The notes under the pieces: generated by a model | The model's input: only the letters and a program-made list of their open reading frames with translations | What the model was told of the DNA's origin: nothing | Database searches by the model: none | DNA from: Pycnopodia helianthoides | Lineage: Eukaryota; Echinodermata; Asteroidea; Forcipulatida; Asteriidae | DNA length: 64,000 nt | Reading direction: 5' to 3' | Assembly (NCBI GenBank): GCA_032158295.1 | Contig: CM063246.1 | Coordinates: 7,555,589 to 7,619,588, forward strand | Made by a program: the position numbers and the translations under genes | In this document: piece after piece, positions 1 through 13,600 of the stretch | Layout: every line of letters begins with the position of its first letter | Position numbering within the stretch: position 1 is the stretch's first letter

Positions 1-1255
1 TATAAACACTGTTTATTAAACTACCCATGATTTTTTAGAAACGTGAGCATTCTGTACCCAAATTTTGAAAGTATGACCAAAGCATGCTGAATTGAAACGA
101 AAACCGCGGACTGTCCTTTACTTGATGGTTGTGTTTGGTTTTAAAACGTTTACTGGGCATTCTGGAGCATTTTGGATGGCTTTTTTTTATGATGTTTGTT
201 AATTTGATCTTTGACCTTAACAAAAATATTATTTTTGTTGTTGCATATTTGGCTGCAATTGGCACATAGCGGCCCACAATCAGTGTGTATCAGCCCTACT
301 CTCTAGTGCAGAGAACTCTGGAATTTGAAATGGAGCAAAGCAAAGCCCTATATCATGAGGGCCAGCCACTAAATAAATTGTTGGTCAAGGTTCAAGGTTC
401 AAGGTTCATTTATTTTCCACGGTATCAAGTAAAGAAACATTATCATCAGAATACAAGCTATAAAGAACATGATTAAATCAATTATGACACTGCAGAGGGA
501 TCCATTTTAGAAGCAGAGCTTGTAGGCAATGGCCCCTAAAGACATGCATTTGCACTGAGACGGATAATAACAATTTAAGGTGAACCAAAAGGTTCACTCA
601 TTGGTAAAATAGACAAGGGGAATACGTAGAGGTCCAAGTTTAAAATCTCGGGGACACTGATAATGCAGCATGTGTACACCTGAAGGACTTCTAACTGGTG
701 CCTCTGGGGCAAAGATTTTTGGCGAAATAAAGGAAAACATTTCCTTTATAGCACCATTTGACAACTTTGGGGTCACACATTCCAATTCTTTCACTGCTAA
801 AGGTAGGGTCATACATTGGTAATGACCCCCGAAATTTGTTAAACTGTGTTTCTGTTTGAAAGCTGACTTTTTATAAAGATGGTAACGGTAGTAAGCATCC
901 TGCAAAAATATTTTGTCTGAAGTGCCCCCGTTGATTAGAAATCAGTAAAAGTATGTCAAAAAATGTTGAATCTCCAAAGATCGCCTTTCAAATTTCCATG
1001 GTGTTTGTTGTGAATGCTGCGGCCAGTGATGCGGTTGGTGCCGGCTGTCACTTCGCAACAGGTGGATTGATTCAATTTTGATGAAAATAAAATGAGAGTT
1101 TTTTTTGCTGTTTTTCTCAACAAGTAGACACCGTATTCAGCTGAAACTTTCACTGGTGACTTTTATTTTAACGTTGTTGACAATGTGGCCTATGAATCGG
1201 CATTACGGTGACACAAACCAATTAACAACCCTACCTTTAATTTGTATGTTTACAG
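1..1255. other. Intron or 5' flank with no recognised exon
   Basis: No VWC motif, signal-peptide exon or repeat array is seen. A short stretch at about 789-820 (TAAAGGTAGGGTCATACATTGG) resembles the left end of the TTAAAGG-type element at 37863. The segment is most simply the intron upstream of exon 1, since exon 1 opens with a phase-1 acceptor. Confidence 0.5.
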
Positions 1256-1438
1256 CTGATGTCAAACAGTGTGTTATTGATGGCACAACGTACAGCCACG
1301 ACGACAGATGGCGTGTCGGCGACTGCAAGGAATGCTTCTGTAAGAACGGCGTCGCGATCTGCTCGGACCTCATCTGCCCCGTTACCAACTGCACCGAGTC
1401 CATCAAGGTGGAGGGAACTTGCTGCGGCATCTGTACAG
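1256..1438 (+). CDS. VWC exon 1 (first domain in window)
   Basis: Follows TTTACAG and ends ACAG|gtacgg; 183 bp. All ten VWC cysteines are present, with the core KQCVIDGTTY, W, DCKECFCKNG, CP, CC-GIC. It has an N-glycosylation sequon NCT before the final cysteine group. The phase-1 acceptor implies at least one upstream coding exon outside the window or not recognised. Confidence 0.9.
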
Positions 1439-4400
1439 GTACGGAGGAGACACGGGGGTTGGATAAAGTTAACCCGTATCTGTCTAACTATGGGATTTCC
1501 CCCTAGAGCACACAAACGCTGTTAGCGCCTAACTACGGGAAAACCTGTAGATGAACAAGAAGCTGGTGTCTTTCTTTATACTCTGATTTCTAGTGAAATG
1601 AAACGGGACACATGACAAAAAGATACATCACATTAAAGAGAAGCTTAAGAACTGGCTCTAGCTACCCGGCAATCTCAGATGGTCTAGTGGTAAGACGTCT
1701 GCTCTAGAATGGCAGAGGTCGTGGGTTTGAATCCCACCCGGAGTAATATGCCTCTTGAATTTTTTGTTGCACAAGACTTGGGTTAGTACTGGGTATACAG
1801 TGCTTAACACACATTGGTGTTGGGTATGTACTATGGACCTTATTGTACCGAGCCGACGACCTAATACTTTTTGAAACAAAAGTCACACCAACTTACCATG
1901 TTTTTGACAGGGAGGTTGACACATTTTTGCATTATTTTTTGGTTTAAGTTGAGAAAATCATTAGAGTAAAGTGTAAACAATTTTTATAAAGTTTTATCAT
2001 TTTTAAATAATGTTTTTGATACATTTAAATTTTGTTGGTATTTTTTTCTATATTTTTCGGTAGACTTACCAATCCCGTATAATGCCTTTAACTTATTGGA
2101 ATCATAATTTGTGGTCTTATCATTTCTTCCGTTGCCAGGTGCACCCATCCCTGAGGTCTGTGAAGTCGAGGGAATGGAATACGCCAGTGGCCAACAGTGG
2201 CGCAAGAACAAATGCAAGGTCTGCTCATGCGATGAGGGGATGGTGAGATGCACAGCCGATCAGTGCCCCCAACTGGACTGTGAGTACCCAATAGCTGTCA
2301 AGGGGAAATGCTGCCGTGTATGTCCAGGTGAGTTCATCTTTAATAGATGTTTAAATTTGCATCGGGGATCAAAAATATCATATGGTTTTTCACAGGACTC
2401 GGGGAAAGTATTGAGTATACTGTGTTTTACCATGGAGCTATCTACGGTTTTTACACACATCCGTGTCGTGTATGGGTTAATACCAAATAATAAGGGAATC
2501 AATGTGTGGTGAAGAGGTTTTAAACTAGTGGTTTAAACCCGCCGAGGCCTGGTTCTTGATAATACCACCAAGACGAAGTCGAGGTGATATTATCAAGAAC
2601 CAGGCCTCGGCGGGTTTAAACACTTGTTTAAAACCGATTCAACACACTTTGATTCCCATTCATTAATACCTTTCTCCTAAATATATCCAAAAACCCTGTA
2701 AAAGTTGAGAACAAATCTGACAGTTTAGCCTTAGCTCACCTCGACTCGGCGTTGAATTTCTATGCGTGTAAAAAAACCGCGTCGCGCAATTTTCGAACTT
2801 GCGCGCTTATGTTTCAAGCTATCGCACGCAAGTTTCCAACTTGCACGAAATAAACTATGCGGCTTACCAAATTTGCGCGCTCCGCGCAAACGTGATAGTG
2901 CCCTCTTTGACAAAAAGTTGCCAAGCCATGTTTAAACACTTCTAGCCGGTGTTATATCGTCCGTTTAAACACCCCCACGTGATGTCCTCTTGTCCAATCA
3001 GAATGGCTAAACTGTCCCAGGTATTTATGAATATAAGTTTATTGTGTCAACTTCAACTTTTGATCTTGTTTGTATCAATTTATCTTGTTAACTGCCATAA
3101 GTCGGAACAAAGTGGTTATTTTTTGTGCAGAATGGCAATGACTGTTTTCTAAAGTGAGTGGAACGAAACTGGGGGATGTGTCTGGATTGGCAGCTTTGAC
3201 TCTTGGCTACGGCTGTTGCTAAGGGTGTTGCCATGGGCATCCTATGCTTCGCCACGTGTTCCCATGACGATCAAGCCACGGCTGAACGTTTTCTATTTAG
3301 GGGTAGCCAACACTTGGCTAGACACACAATGGCATTAAAATACGCTTGAGACTGTTGCAAAACTTGTTTGACTTTTTTTTATAGATCATATCAGATCAGG
3401 GGTCGATTTCACAAAACTCTTTCTAACTTAGGACTAGTACTAGGCAATGCTAAGACAGTACGAGATAGGACTAGTCTTAAGTTAAGACCAGTTACTGGTC
3501 CTAACTTCAGATAAGACTAGTCTTATCTCTTTGTGAAATCGGCCCCCTATCTGCCAAATATACATGTATCTTCCGACCCCTCTGTCAAAAAGCACAAAAT
3601 TGTGCAAATCCATGGCCTCCGGTAATTCCAGGCCTGCTTTAGAGAAATACCTGCCATTCAAACCCCAAAATGAACATTGAAATAGGCTTGTTATCAAAAT
3701 TATGATAAAATCACCTAGTATCATTCAAAGGCATTTCTTATGACATAAACTGATAATCCTGACAAGAACTTGAGTCTTTGCGAAAAATGTAAAAGCCAAG
3801 TCAAATAATTTATATTTTCTTATTTAAGTCCTCAACTAAAACTGGCTTATTGCAACTCCTGAGGGCTTCTGGCAATCAACAGTAGAATAGACCGATCCAT
3901 TAAACTCCGCCCCTTACGTGTTGACCAATCACAACTTTGGCTATACGCCACCGAAAGTCCGACAAAGTCCGACACGCTAAAATCCCATTAGAAAAGTAAA
4001 CATGCGTGCGCGCGTACTTAAAGCGCGCACGTTCATGTCGCGAGTGTGGCATTGGAGAGACGCACATGTGCTGCACACGTGTGCAGTGGTGAGGCAGCCA
4101 ATGCTATGATTGGTCAATATGCTAAAGGGGTGGGGCTTAATGGATCGGTCTATTATGAACATTATTATTATTACAATGTTTCATGTGTGTAGAGGATGCC
4201 AAATCCTGCGAGATCGACGGCAAGACGTACAAAAATGGTAAGCGGTTCCGGGACAAGGGATGCCTGGAGTGCATCTGTGATGATGGAGTCAAGACCTGCA
4301 ACCAGAAGAACTGCCCCGTCGTTAAGTGTAGGGTCGGCAGTCCGTTGACGGTCGAGGGCGAATGCTGCGAACAATGCACAGGTAGGATTAAGCTTGGTGT

Positions 4401-7400
4401 TCTCATGAGCTTCTTAGTTCTATTTTGTTTGTTTGTGTATTTTTTTTTATTTGATGGGGAGTCACCAATTCTCTTAAAACGGGCCACTTAAAGGCAGTGG
4501 ACACTGTTGGTAATTACTCAAAATAATTGTTAGCATAAAAACTTACTTGGTAACGAGCAACGGAGAGCTGTTGATAGTATAAAACATTGTGAGAAACGGC
4601 TCCCTCTGAAGTAACGTAGTTTTTTGAGAAAGAAGTAATTTCTCAGTAAAATATTTGAATTGATTTTGAGACCTCACGCGTGGGGTCTCGAAATCAAGCA
4701 ATACAAGCATCTGAAAGCACCACAACTTCGTGTGACAAGGGTGTTTTTTCTTCCATTATTATCTCGCAACTTCGACGACCAATTGAGTTCAAATTTTCAC
4801 AGGTTTGTTATTTTGTGCATATGTTGAGATACACCAAGTGAGAAGACTGGTCTTTGACAATTACCAAAGGTGTCCCGTGTCTTTGAGGCGGGGGCTAAAA
4901 AGGGGAACGGATAAAAGAAGAGAAAATCAAGCAGTAGAAAGGATGACCGTTGTAACTGTGTTTGAATTTTTAAACCAGCTCATTTTAACAAATCCTATGT
5001 GATCTATTTCTCACAGTCAATGGAAGGGCGTGTGCTGTCAGTCATTCTACCATTGAATTTTCTCATAAAGCCAACATCGATCAAGTTCTAATTTTTTTGT
5101 TTACTCTCGTCTTTGTCTAACTGTTAAGGAAACTTGGAAACTTTTTTAATGGTTCACCGGTTAGGCCCTAACTGTTTATCGGTAAAAAAAAAAACACCAT
5201 ATTGACATGCATTTCCAAATTTCCCTAACAATTAAATAAAACTGACAGTAACAGAAAAAAATAGAACTTTCCTTTTATTAAAAACGTTAGCCCTAGACAC
5301 TATCCAGACAGAATGATTGACTTTTTTGGGGTGGAATGTTTCTTATCCTAATCCGGGACAGTTTTGTAATAGATAGTTCCCAGTAGACGCCATCTTTACG
5401 GGCAAAGTGCATTTTGGCTTGCAGATGCGTCAAGCGCTCAACTAATTAACGCAGCCGCATTGTTCACTGACCAATCCTGCAATGAGTTTTGTAAAATGTG
5501 CGCGTGTTGCACGCCGTTCTCACACGAAACGCATGACTGTTTGTTCCAAACTGCCCGTAAAGATGGCCGATTTACGTCATACTGCAACCTATCTATACAT
5601 TATTTTTAATCCCATACAATTTGTTATGAATTTTGCTTTGTTAACAACCCACCCCCCCCCCCCCACTAATACTGATTTTTGTATAATTCTGTTATTAATC
5701 CAGGCGAGCCTGGTCGTTTCTGTGAGATGAATGGATTGAAGTATTCCAACGGCCAACGGTGGGCACAGGACGACTGCACCGTATGTAAATGCAAACAGGG
5801 ACAGGTTGAATGTGAACTCAAGGCTTGCCCACGGGTAGAATGCACTGACCCCATCCTACTGGAAGGAGAATGCTGCCAGAAATGCCCAGGTAAAAAACGA
5901 CCGGAGTGATTTAAAGGAACATTACAGAATTAGTTTTGCTAACAAAACAGTTGCTGGCAGTGTAAGCACTTTATGTAATCCACCATATACATTAACTGAC
6001 AAACCTGTAGAAGTTTGAGATCGATCGGCCATCTGGGTCACGAGAAAATAGTGAAAAACCGATTACACATTTGCATGAAATCATATAGATTCAACAAATG
6101 AATAAAACTCCCACTGAGCGATAAACTCCAATCGGAAAATTAGTTTATTCCTTTCTCATCAAATATGGCATTTCAGACAGAAATATTTCAAGAGATGTTT
6201 TCTACCATCATCATCATTAGACTGTGTAAGTTTTATGTAAATCTGTGATCAAAAGTATATTTTACAAGTTTTTTTCTTACCAATTCTGTAACGTTCCTTT
6301 AAAGATTACGTATTACAATTGGTTATGTAAATATTCACAGATTTACTCGTTACTATACGTGGTATAAAGATGTTCGTTAAACTTTCCTTGAAATAGTTGT
6401 GCCTGAAACGCTATAGTTGTTTGAGAAATGAGTAAAACAAGCAGTTTTGATCTCGCGAGTCCGAAATCTGATGTTTTGAAAACAGTGATGGAGTTTTTCT
6501 CTATTTTCTTTTGACTTTGATGACCGATTGAGCTTGGATTTTCACAGGTTTTTTATTTCATGTATGTGTTTGTTCAGACAAGGTGCCATGTTGGCAGTGT
6601 GCTTTAACAACAACATCAAAAATATACATTTACGAACAATTTAAAAATGTTTGTCGTCGCAGCCAAACTCATGATTTCACACGTGTAATTATTAGGAAAA
6701 TGAATCTGGTATTTCTTTTTTAAAACATCCTTTCTATGCTGCAAAACAAAAAGCAAGTTGGTCAAAATAAAAAGACCATATTTCGAGAGTCGCTTTATTT
6801 GTTGAATTTGAATAATTTGCTTGATTTCTCTGAGTTCGCTGAGCTTGAGTTTGAGACAAAAGCAATTTATAAAAATTATTATTATAAGTTTTTTTCAAGT
6901 TTAAAGAAACTAAAATTAAAAACAACCAGGGCCCAAATTCTGCTTAATAAAAAAGTGTCTGCCAAGCAAAAATTAGCAGGATACCAGCCACAGATGGTAC
7001 ATGTGACATGGTATCTTGGCTGGTAACCTTATTCTAGTAAGCATATTTTTGTTCTGCCTGAAATTAGGCCCAGCACCTTTTAGATCCACCACATCTTCCA
7101 AATTATGAGTATTTATATTTCTGGTTTGTTATTAAATAAAACAAATTGAATCAGGTGGCCCAAAGGCCAAATCGCTTAAATGTACATTCCGTACATAATA
7201 TAAAAAAAATATTAAAAAATTGCACTGAATATTAAAACTTTACAAATAACATATTACAACAAACACAAGAGCCAAGTGTTTACTCAGCAATACTTTAAAG
7301 TTTAAGAGTAGAAAATGAAAAATTAATTATTTGGTGAAGCAAAAAAATGTGAAACTCGTTTGTGACTCCACTCTTTAATCCATCAGAGGACCTGAAGTCC

Positions 7401-7585
7401 TGCGATGTGGACGGAGAGATGAAACCAGCCGGTCAGATCTGGCGCTCAGGGGAGGACGAGTCATGCGAGAGATGCACATGTAAAAAGGGCGAGACAACCT
7501 GTGTGGTCGAGGACTGCCCGGCGCCAACGTGTGATCTGCCTCTGGTATCTGAGGATGGGTGCTGCACCACATGCCCCGGTAGGTC

Positions 7586-7625
<40 letters not shown>

Positions 7626-10600
7626 GCCTGACTCGAGGAGTAACCAGCACAAATGAAAATGTAATCTTTCTTTTGCATGCTGTGATAAGATGAAATAATA
7701 ATAATAATAATAAAGACATTTGTAAAGCGCCAACTGCAAAAGCCTCTAAGCGCATAAAGAGAACACTAAAACATACAATAAGTGAAAGATACATTACAGG
7801 TAAGCAGATTACAAATAAGCAGCTTCTCAAACAAATGAGTTTTTATCAGAGACTTAACACAGTGTAAAGAACTCGCCTGGCGAATATGCACAGGAAGACT
7901 ATTCCAAAGAAATGGAGCAGCGTAAGAAAAATGATCTTTGACCATAAAAAAATGGAAGAAGCTCTAGTAGTTGTGGTAAGCAATGACTGTTGAGATGAAC
8001 GTAAAGTCCCAGCAGGGGAGTAATGGTGAACAAGTTCAGATAAATAAGCAGGAGATTGACATGTTTGAGCTTTGAAAGTTAACAAAAGAATATTATTAAT
8101 TGTACGAAACTTAACTGGGAGCCAAATGCAAGGATGGCATACTAATAATGACATGCGATTGATTGCCTCTAATGTCCAAAGGTACATCAGGCCTTTCGCT
8201 TAAGCTTTTTTGCTAAATAGCCCACAGGGCAAGTAGAGTGTGCGTTTTACTTGCCCCCCCCCCCCCCCCCCCCGGAAGGTTTAGTAGCCCAGATTTTAAG
8301 CATGTATTGTCAGAAACGTATCTTTCTGATGTATTAATGGTAGTAGTCACAACCAGTTTATCGGTCAAATGAGGTTACATTCACACGCTCAAAAATAAAT
8401 TAAGTGACACTGTGATAACTTTATTGCTCACGCATCTGAAAAGGACGAAATTTGAGCATTATAAACAATTTTGAGTGGGACAGTTTTTTATAGCCCACCG
8501 GGTAAGTTGAGAAGTGGTTTTTACTTGCCCACAGCAGTTTTGACTAGATAATGGATGCCGGGCTAGTGTTAAGGGTGAGCCCTGCTGCATAACAAATATG
8601 TTCAGTAGTTAATATAAATGTTAACATCTGTGTACCATCATTATCTTTTCTTCATCATTATTTTTACAAAACAACGTACGGAAATATTCACAATGCAAGT
8701 CTAAGCAGTTATTGATGACGAGTAAAAACCAAAAGAGAACTAAATATCTGTGTCACTCATACATTGAGCTCTTGATTAATAAAGCTACAAAATAAACTAG
8801 AGTAAATTCAATCAACTATACACAAAAGACTATTAAAAACACATTATGGTAGACAAGCTAAGAACGGGATAATTTAATGGAGTAGAGTAAAAAAATTAGG
8901 GGGGGGAAATAGATTTCAAAACTTATTTGGCAGGAGTAACTGTGCAGAGATGGCTATGGCTAAGGCTTGATCATCACATGAGCATGCGTTGAAGTATAGG
9001 ATGCCCATAGCAACAGCCGTAGCCACAAACTGCTTATTAAGAAACGGGAAAACTTCTCACAGGAAAATATCTTGTTCTTCACTGCTGGCTGACATGCCTA
9101 AAGAGCTCTTGAAATTACATGCAAACTACACAGATGAACACAAAGGGACATTGACCCATCCAAACGGTGCAACCAAGATTCTTGTGATGATGACGCCAGG
9201 GCCCAATTTCATAGAGCTGCTTAAGCACAAAAAGTAGCTAAGCACAACAAATTATGCTTACCAGAATAAGGTTACCAGCCAAACTACCATACCACATGTA
9301 CAATTTGTAACTGGTGTTCTGCTCATTTCTGCTTAGCAGGTAATTGTTAAGCAATATTTTCTGCTTAAGCAGCTCTATGAAATTGGGCCCAGGTGAGCTG
9401 GGTCATAATAGTTGGTGGAGGAAAGAAAAAAGAATCGTTCTAACCTTCCCCCCCCCCCCCAAAAAAAAAAAAAAAATTCTTATTTTTCTCTCATGATTCT
9501 TTTGTCATTAGAAAAACCATTCTGTATGTTCCGTGGATACGAGTTCGCCCAAGGCCAGACATGGAGGAAAGATGACTGCACCACCTGCCAGTGTGTTGAT
9601 GGTGCAACCATTTGCGATCCTGAGATCTGCCCCGAGACTGAATGCACAGAGTTTGTAATGATGGAGGGTGAATGCTGCCCTCTTTGCCAAGGTGAGGTTA
9701 TACACAAAAACTAGACTGGTCCCCTAGACAGGCACTGGTCTTACACTACAGGCCCAATGTTTTCATTGGATAAACATGTGGCGTTAACTTTCCATATCTG
9801 CGTTTTGATTGGTTCGCGCCAAAGGGACGTAGTATGTCAGCTACCAATTTTCGATTGTCTGCTGCATGCACGTGTGCATGACGTATGTACACATATGTAA
9901 CGTTGTTTTATTCACGATGTAATGTGTGTAGTTAAAGATGATAAATCTCCGTGTAGATGGGATGTGAGGTCAAAGGTACGTCTGGAAGGATCCTGCCAGG
10001 TGCGCAAGGCCCGGTATCTGGCGTTCGTTATATTCATGAGCCTCGAAGTGTGACACTGGATGTTCAGGCTATACAGAAACAATCTGCCAGACAATCTTTA
10101 CATTTTGTTCAGTGGAGGGGAAAGAAAGGGGAAAGTGATCAAATTATAAGTGATCTTATTCTTTTGTTTGTAACGTTACCTCGTTTTATTGGCCGGTTGT
10201 TGAAAGGGACCAGCATTTCTTTTTTTAATGACAATTGTATCGTATTAAAAAAGGGGAGCAGATGCATGTCAAACAAACAACAGAAATACATATAAAAAAA
10301 ATGTGGGCTTTGTTTAATCTAATGTGCTTTAATTTGCTTGGTTACTCCTGTTTCTGTACCAATGTAGTTTGTTTTTCATTTTTTTGTTGGGTTCTGTCAT
10401 TTTTTAAAAGCTGTTTCCGTGTGAAGTGATTTGAGTGTCTTTTAGGTGGACTTTGGCGCTATCTAACTCTACGTTATTATGACTGTTATTATTATTATTA
10501 TAAAGACTAACAATTAGCAGTACCATGGAATTAATGAAAACAAATGTATCTACTTGCACAGAGGACACCATGCCGTGTACGGACGGTGAGAATGAATACG

Positions 10601-13600
10601 AACACGGAACCAGCTGGAAGGCTTCAGAGTGCAGTATCTGCAGCTGCGACAACAGCAACATCGCCTGCTTACGCCAGACTTGCCCTGAAATCACCTGTGA
10701 CAATCCGACCAAAGAGCCTGGCCAATGCTGCGAACAGTGCCCTGGTAATTTACTTAGTTTTCTTTCCTTTTTTTCCCTTAAAGACACTGGACACCTTTGG
10801 TAATTGTCAAAGACCAGTCTTCTCACTCTGTGTATCTCAACACATGCACAAAATAACAAACCTGTGAAAATTTGAACTCAATTGGTCGTCGAAGTTGCAA
10901 GATAATAATGGAAGAAAAAACACCCTTGTCACACGAAGTTGTGTGCTTTCAGATGCTTGATTTCGAGACCTCACACATGAGGTCTCAAAATCAATTCAAA
11001 TATTCTACTGAGAAATTACTTCTTCTCTCACATTCGTTTCTCACATTTTTTTAATACTATCAACAGCTCTCCATTGCTCATTACCAAGTAAGTTTTTATG
11101 CTAACAATTATTTTGAATAATTACCAATAGTGTCCAGTGCCTTTAAAGCTGTGTATGAATGTGTGTGTTTTTAAAGCATCGTACATGAATGGGTACCTTC
11201 AAACTGTTCTGATTTAATCGGATCAAAACATAAAAATTGAATTGTTCACATGTTAATGTTTTTAAGATGGTTACTTTCCAAGTAGATGTCTGCATGCAGT
11301 CTTGTGTGACCTCAACTGCTGCATAAAAATGCAGAAAAACGTATGCGGAAGAAGTCAGTTATTTCAAATGCACCACGGTTAAGGGGTGACCACTGGTGTT
11401 GCAGTCATCCATGCATTTCAAACCTGCCCAAACCCCCCAGATCTCTAATTGTTGTTAATTGTACTGCATCTGTTTCACTACTAGCAAACCTTATAACGCG
11501 ACTGTTTATTCCTGTGGATTGCAGATGACCCGAAAACCTGCGATACACCCAAGGGAGTGCTCAACAGCGGAGAGACCTACAAGGATGGCGTCTGCAAGAC
11601 GTGCACGTGTGTGGATGGAGAGTCCAAATGCCAAGATGAGAACTGTCCCATCTTGACCTGTGCCAATTCACGGAAGGTGGAGGGAGAATGCTGCAGGAAA
11701 TGCCCAAGTAAGTCGTCTTTATCATTATTATTGAGGTTGTTTTGGGTTTGTTTTGTCTGTTCTGGTAATCAAGGGACCCTTAAAGAACGACTAGCACTGT
11801 GATGCAAAGGCCTGATAGATACTTGTGTAGAGCAGATGAAGAAATGGTTTGGGCTTGAACAAAGAAAAATTGACTAGAGCGGGATTTGACCCAACGACCT
11901 CCGATTTAACGTACCGGCACTCTGCCAACTGAGCTATCTAGCCATATGTTGGCGGTCTCCCTATTTTGTCAATATCTTTGTTTGGGGGTGCCAGTCAGAA
12001 GCCATGCAACCGTTAACTGCCGTGTAGCCAGGGATCACACCCAAGTGAAGATAAAGAAATGTCAATTGACTGGTTGGAATTATCCCCTCCTTCTCAAACG
12101 ACATCGCTTATCTATCGCTCTCGATCCATGCTGGAGTAAGCGTGCACGTCACACAAGCATTCTATGCCATGGTGCTGATCCAGGTGGCCACTTCACGGTC
12201 CAATTTTATGGCTCTGCTTACTGCGGAATTCTGCGCTTACGGCGCCTTGTAAAGCACGTAATTCTATAGGCCGTAAGCGCACAATTCCGCGGAAAGCAGA
12301 GCCGTGGAATTGGACCCTGGTTTACTCAGATAAACAAAAATCACTCCAGATAAAAAAGGGAACTCTTATTGCCATCCATATTTTGTTCATCCTCTGCCCA
12401 ATTTCATAAAAGCTATGCAAAACATAACGGGGCACCGGTCATAACAATGTGAATAACTAACCTTTTTTGGTTGGTAACCTGTTCCTGCTTAGCAATATTT
12501 TTCTTTGCTAAGCAATTTTTTTGCGCTTACAAGCTTTTATAAATTTGGGCCCAGATTCAAGCAACCTTTCTTCAAGAAACTTCAAGAAGTCTGAGGCTAG
12601 TTTCACAACTCTTGAAAATGCGTGTCATGGACGAGCAGCTAAAAACACTGGATTTAAGCTCAGGGCCCAATTTCATTGCGCTGCTTAACGGTAAGCAAAT
12701 TTTCGTGCTAACTGTAGCAGAAAAATTTGCTTAAGCATAAGCGTATTTCACAGGTTAGCCAGAAAATAAGGCAGCCATCTTGCGCGTTCACCATGTAATT
12801 GCATTGTTATGTCATTCATTTTCGGGCAGTAAGCACCAGAAGGTTAGCATGCCTTTTCGTGTGCTTACGGTTAGCAGCGCTATGAAATAGAAACTCGTAC
12901 GTAAGCACAGAATCAGCCGTTAAGCAGCTCTATGAAATTGGGCCCTGGTGTTTCTGATCAACAGAGTGTGGGTCCGAGTCCTGGTTGTGGTACTTCTGTC
13001 CTTGAGCAAGATACTATACTATAAGTGCTTTGTCCTTCGGATGGGACATTAAGTTGTAGGTCCCATGTACTAGGATTGATAGTGCACGTAGAAGAACCCA
13101 GAACAATTATCGTGGAAGAGTAGGGCTTAACCCCGGTGTTTCTGGTTCACATAGCAATTGCAAGCACCCTTGTTTAAAATTGTCCTCAGGCTTGCAAGCT
13201 ACAGTAATTAAGTTCACTTATGAGGAGTCCTTGGTTTCTGTACCAGAAATATGTAAACCAAACTATGGTAGACTTTAAAAAAATCTTACTTAATTTTTGT
13301 TTTTTTAACGTTTCCTTCCTGGACAGCTGATACTCTTCCCTGCTTGGTTGACGGGGTTTCCTACAAGCACAAAGAGGAATGGAAGCCCAGTCCCTGCATC
13401 TTCTGCAACTGTGCAAACAGAACAGTGGACTGTGTTGAGCATACCTGTCCGGAGCCGGAATGCAACGAGCCAATGGTCATCACCGACCCACAGACCAACG
13501 AGGAGCAATGCTGCCCGGTCTGTCCTGGTATGTTATTAAGACCATAGTTCCCGATAGACACCACCCTTAACTCTTTCGCGACGGCGAGCAACAGAAATGT

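Noticed and set aside
1105..1506. An open frame with Met and a hydrophobic stretch running into VWC exon 1, which could be a signal-peptide start
   Set aside because: The hydrophobic part (LKLSLVTFILTLL) lies directly upstream of a clear polypyrimidine-TTTACAG acceptor in the phase used by all other exons, so it is more simply intron read-through; no promoter or start context supports it.
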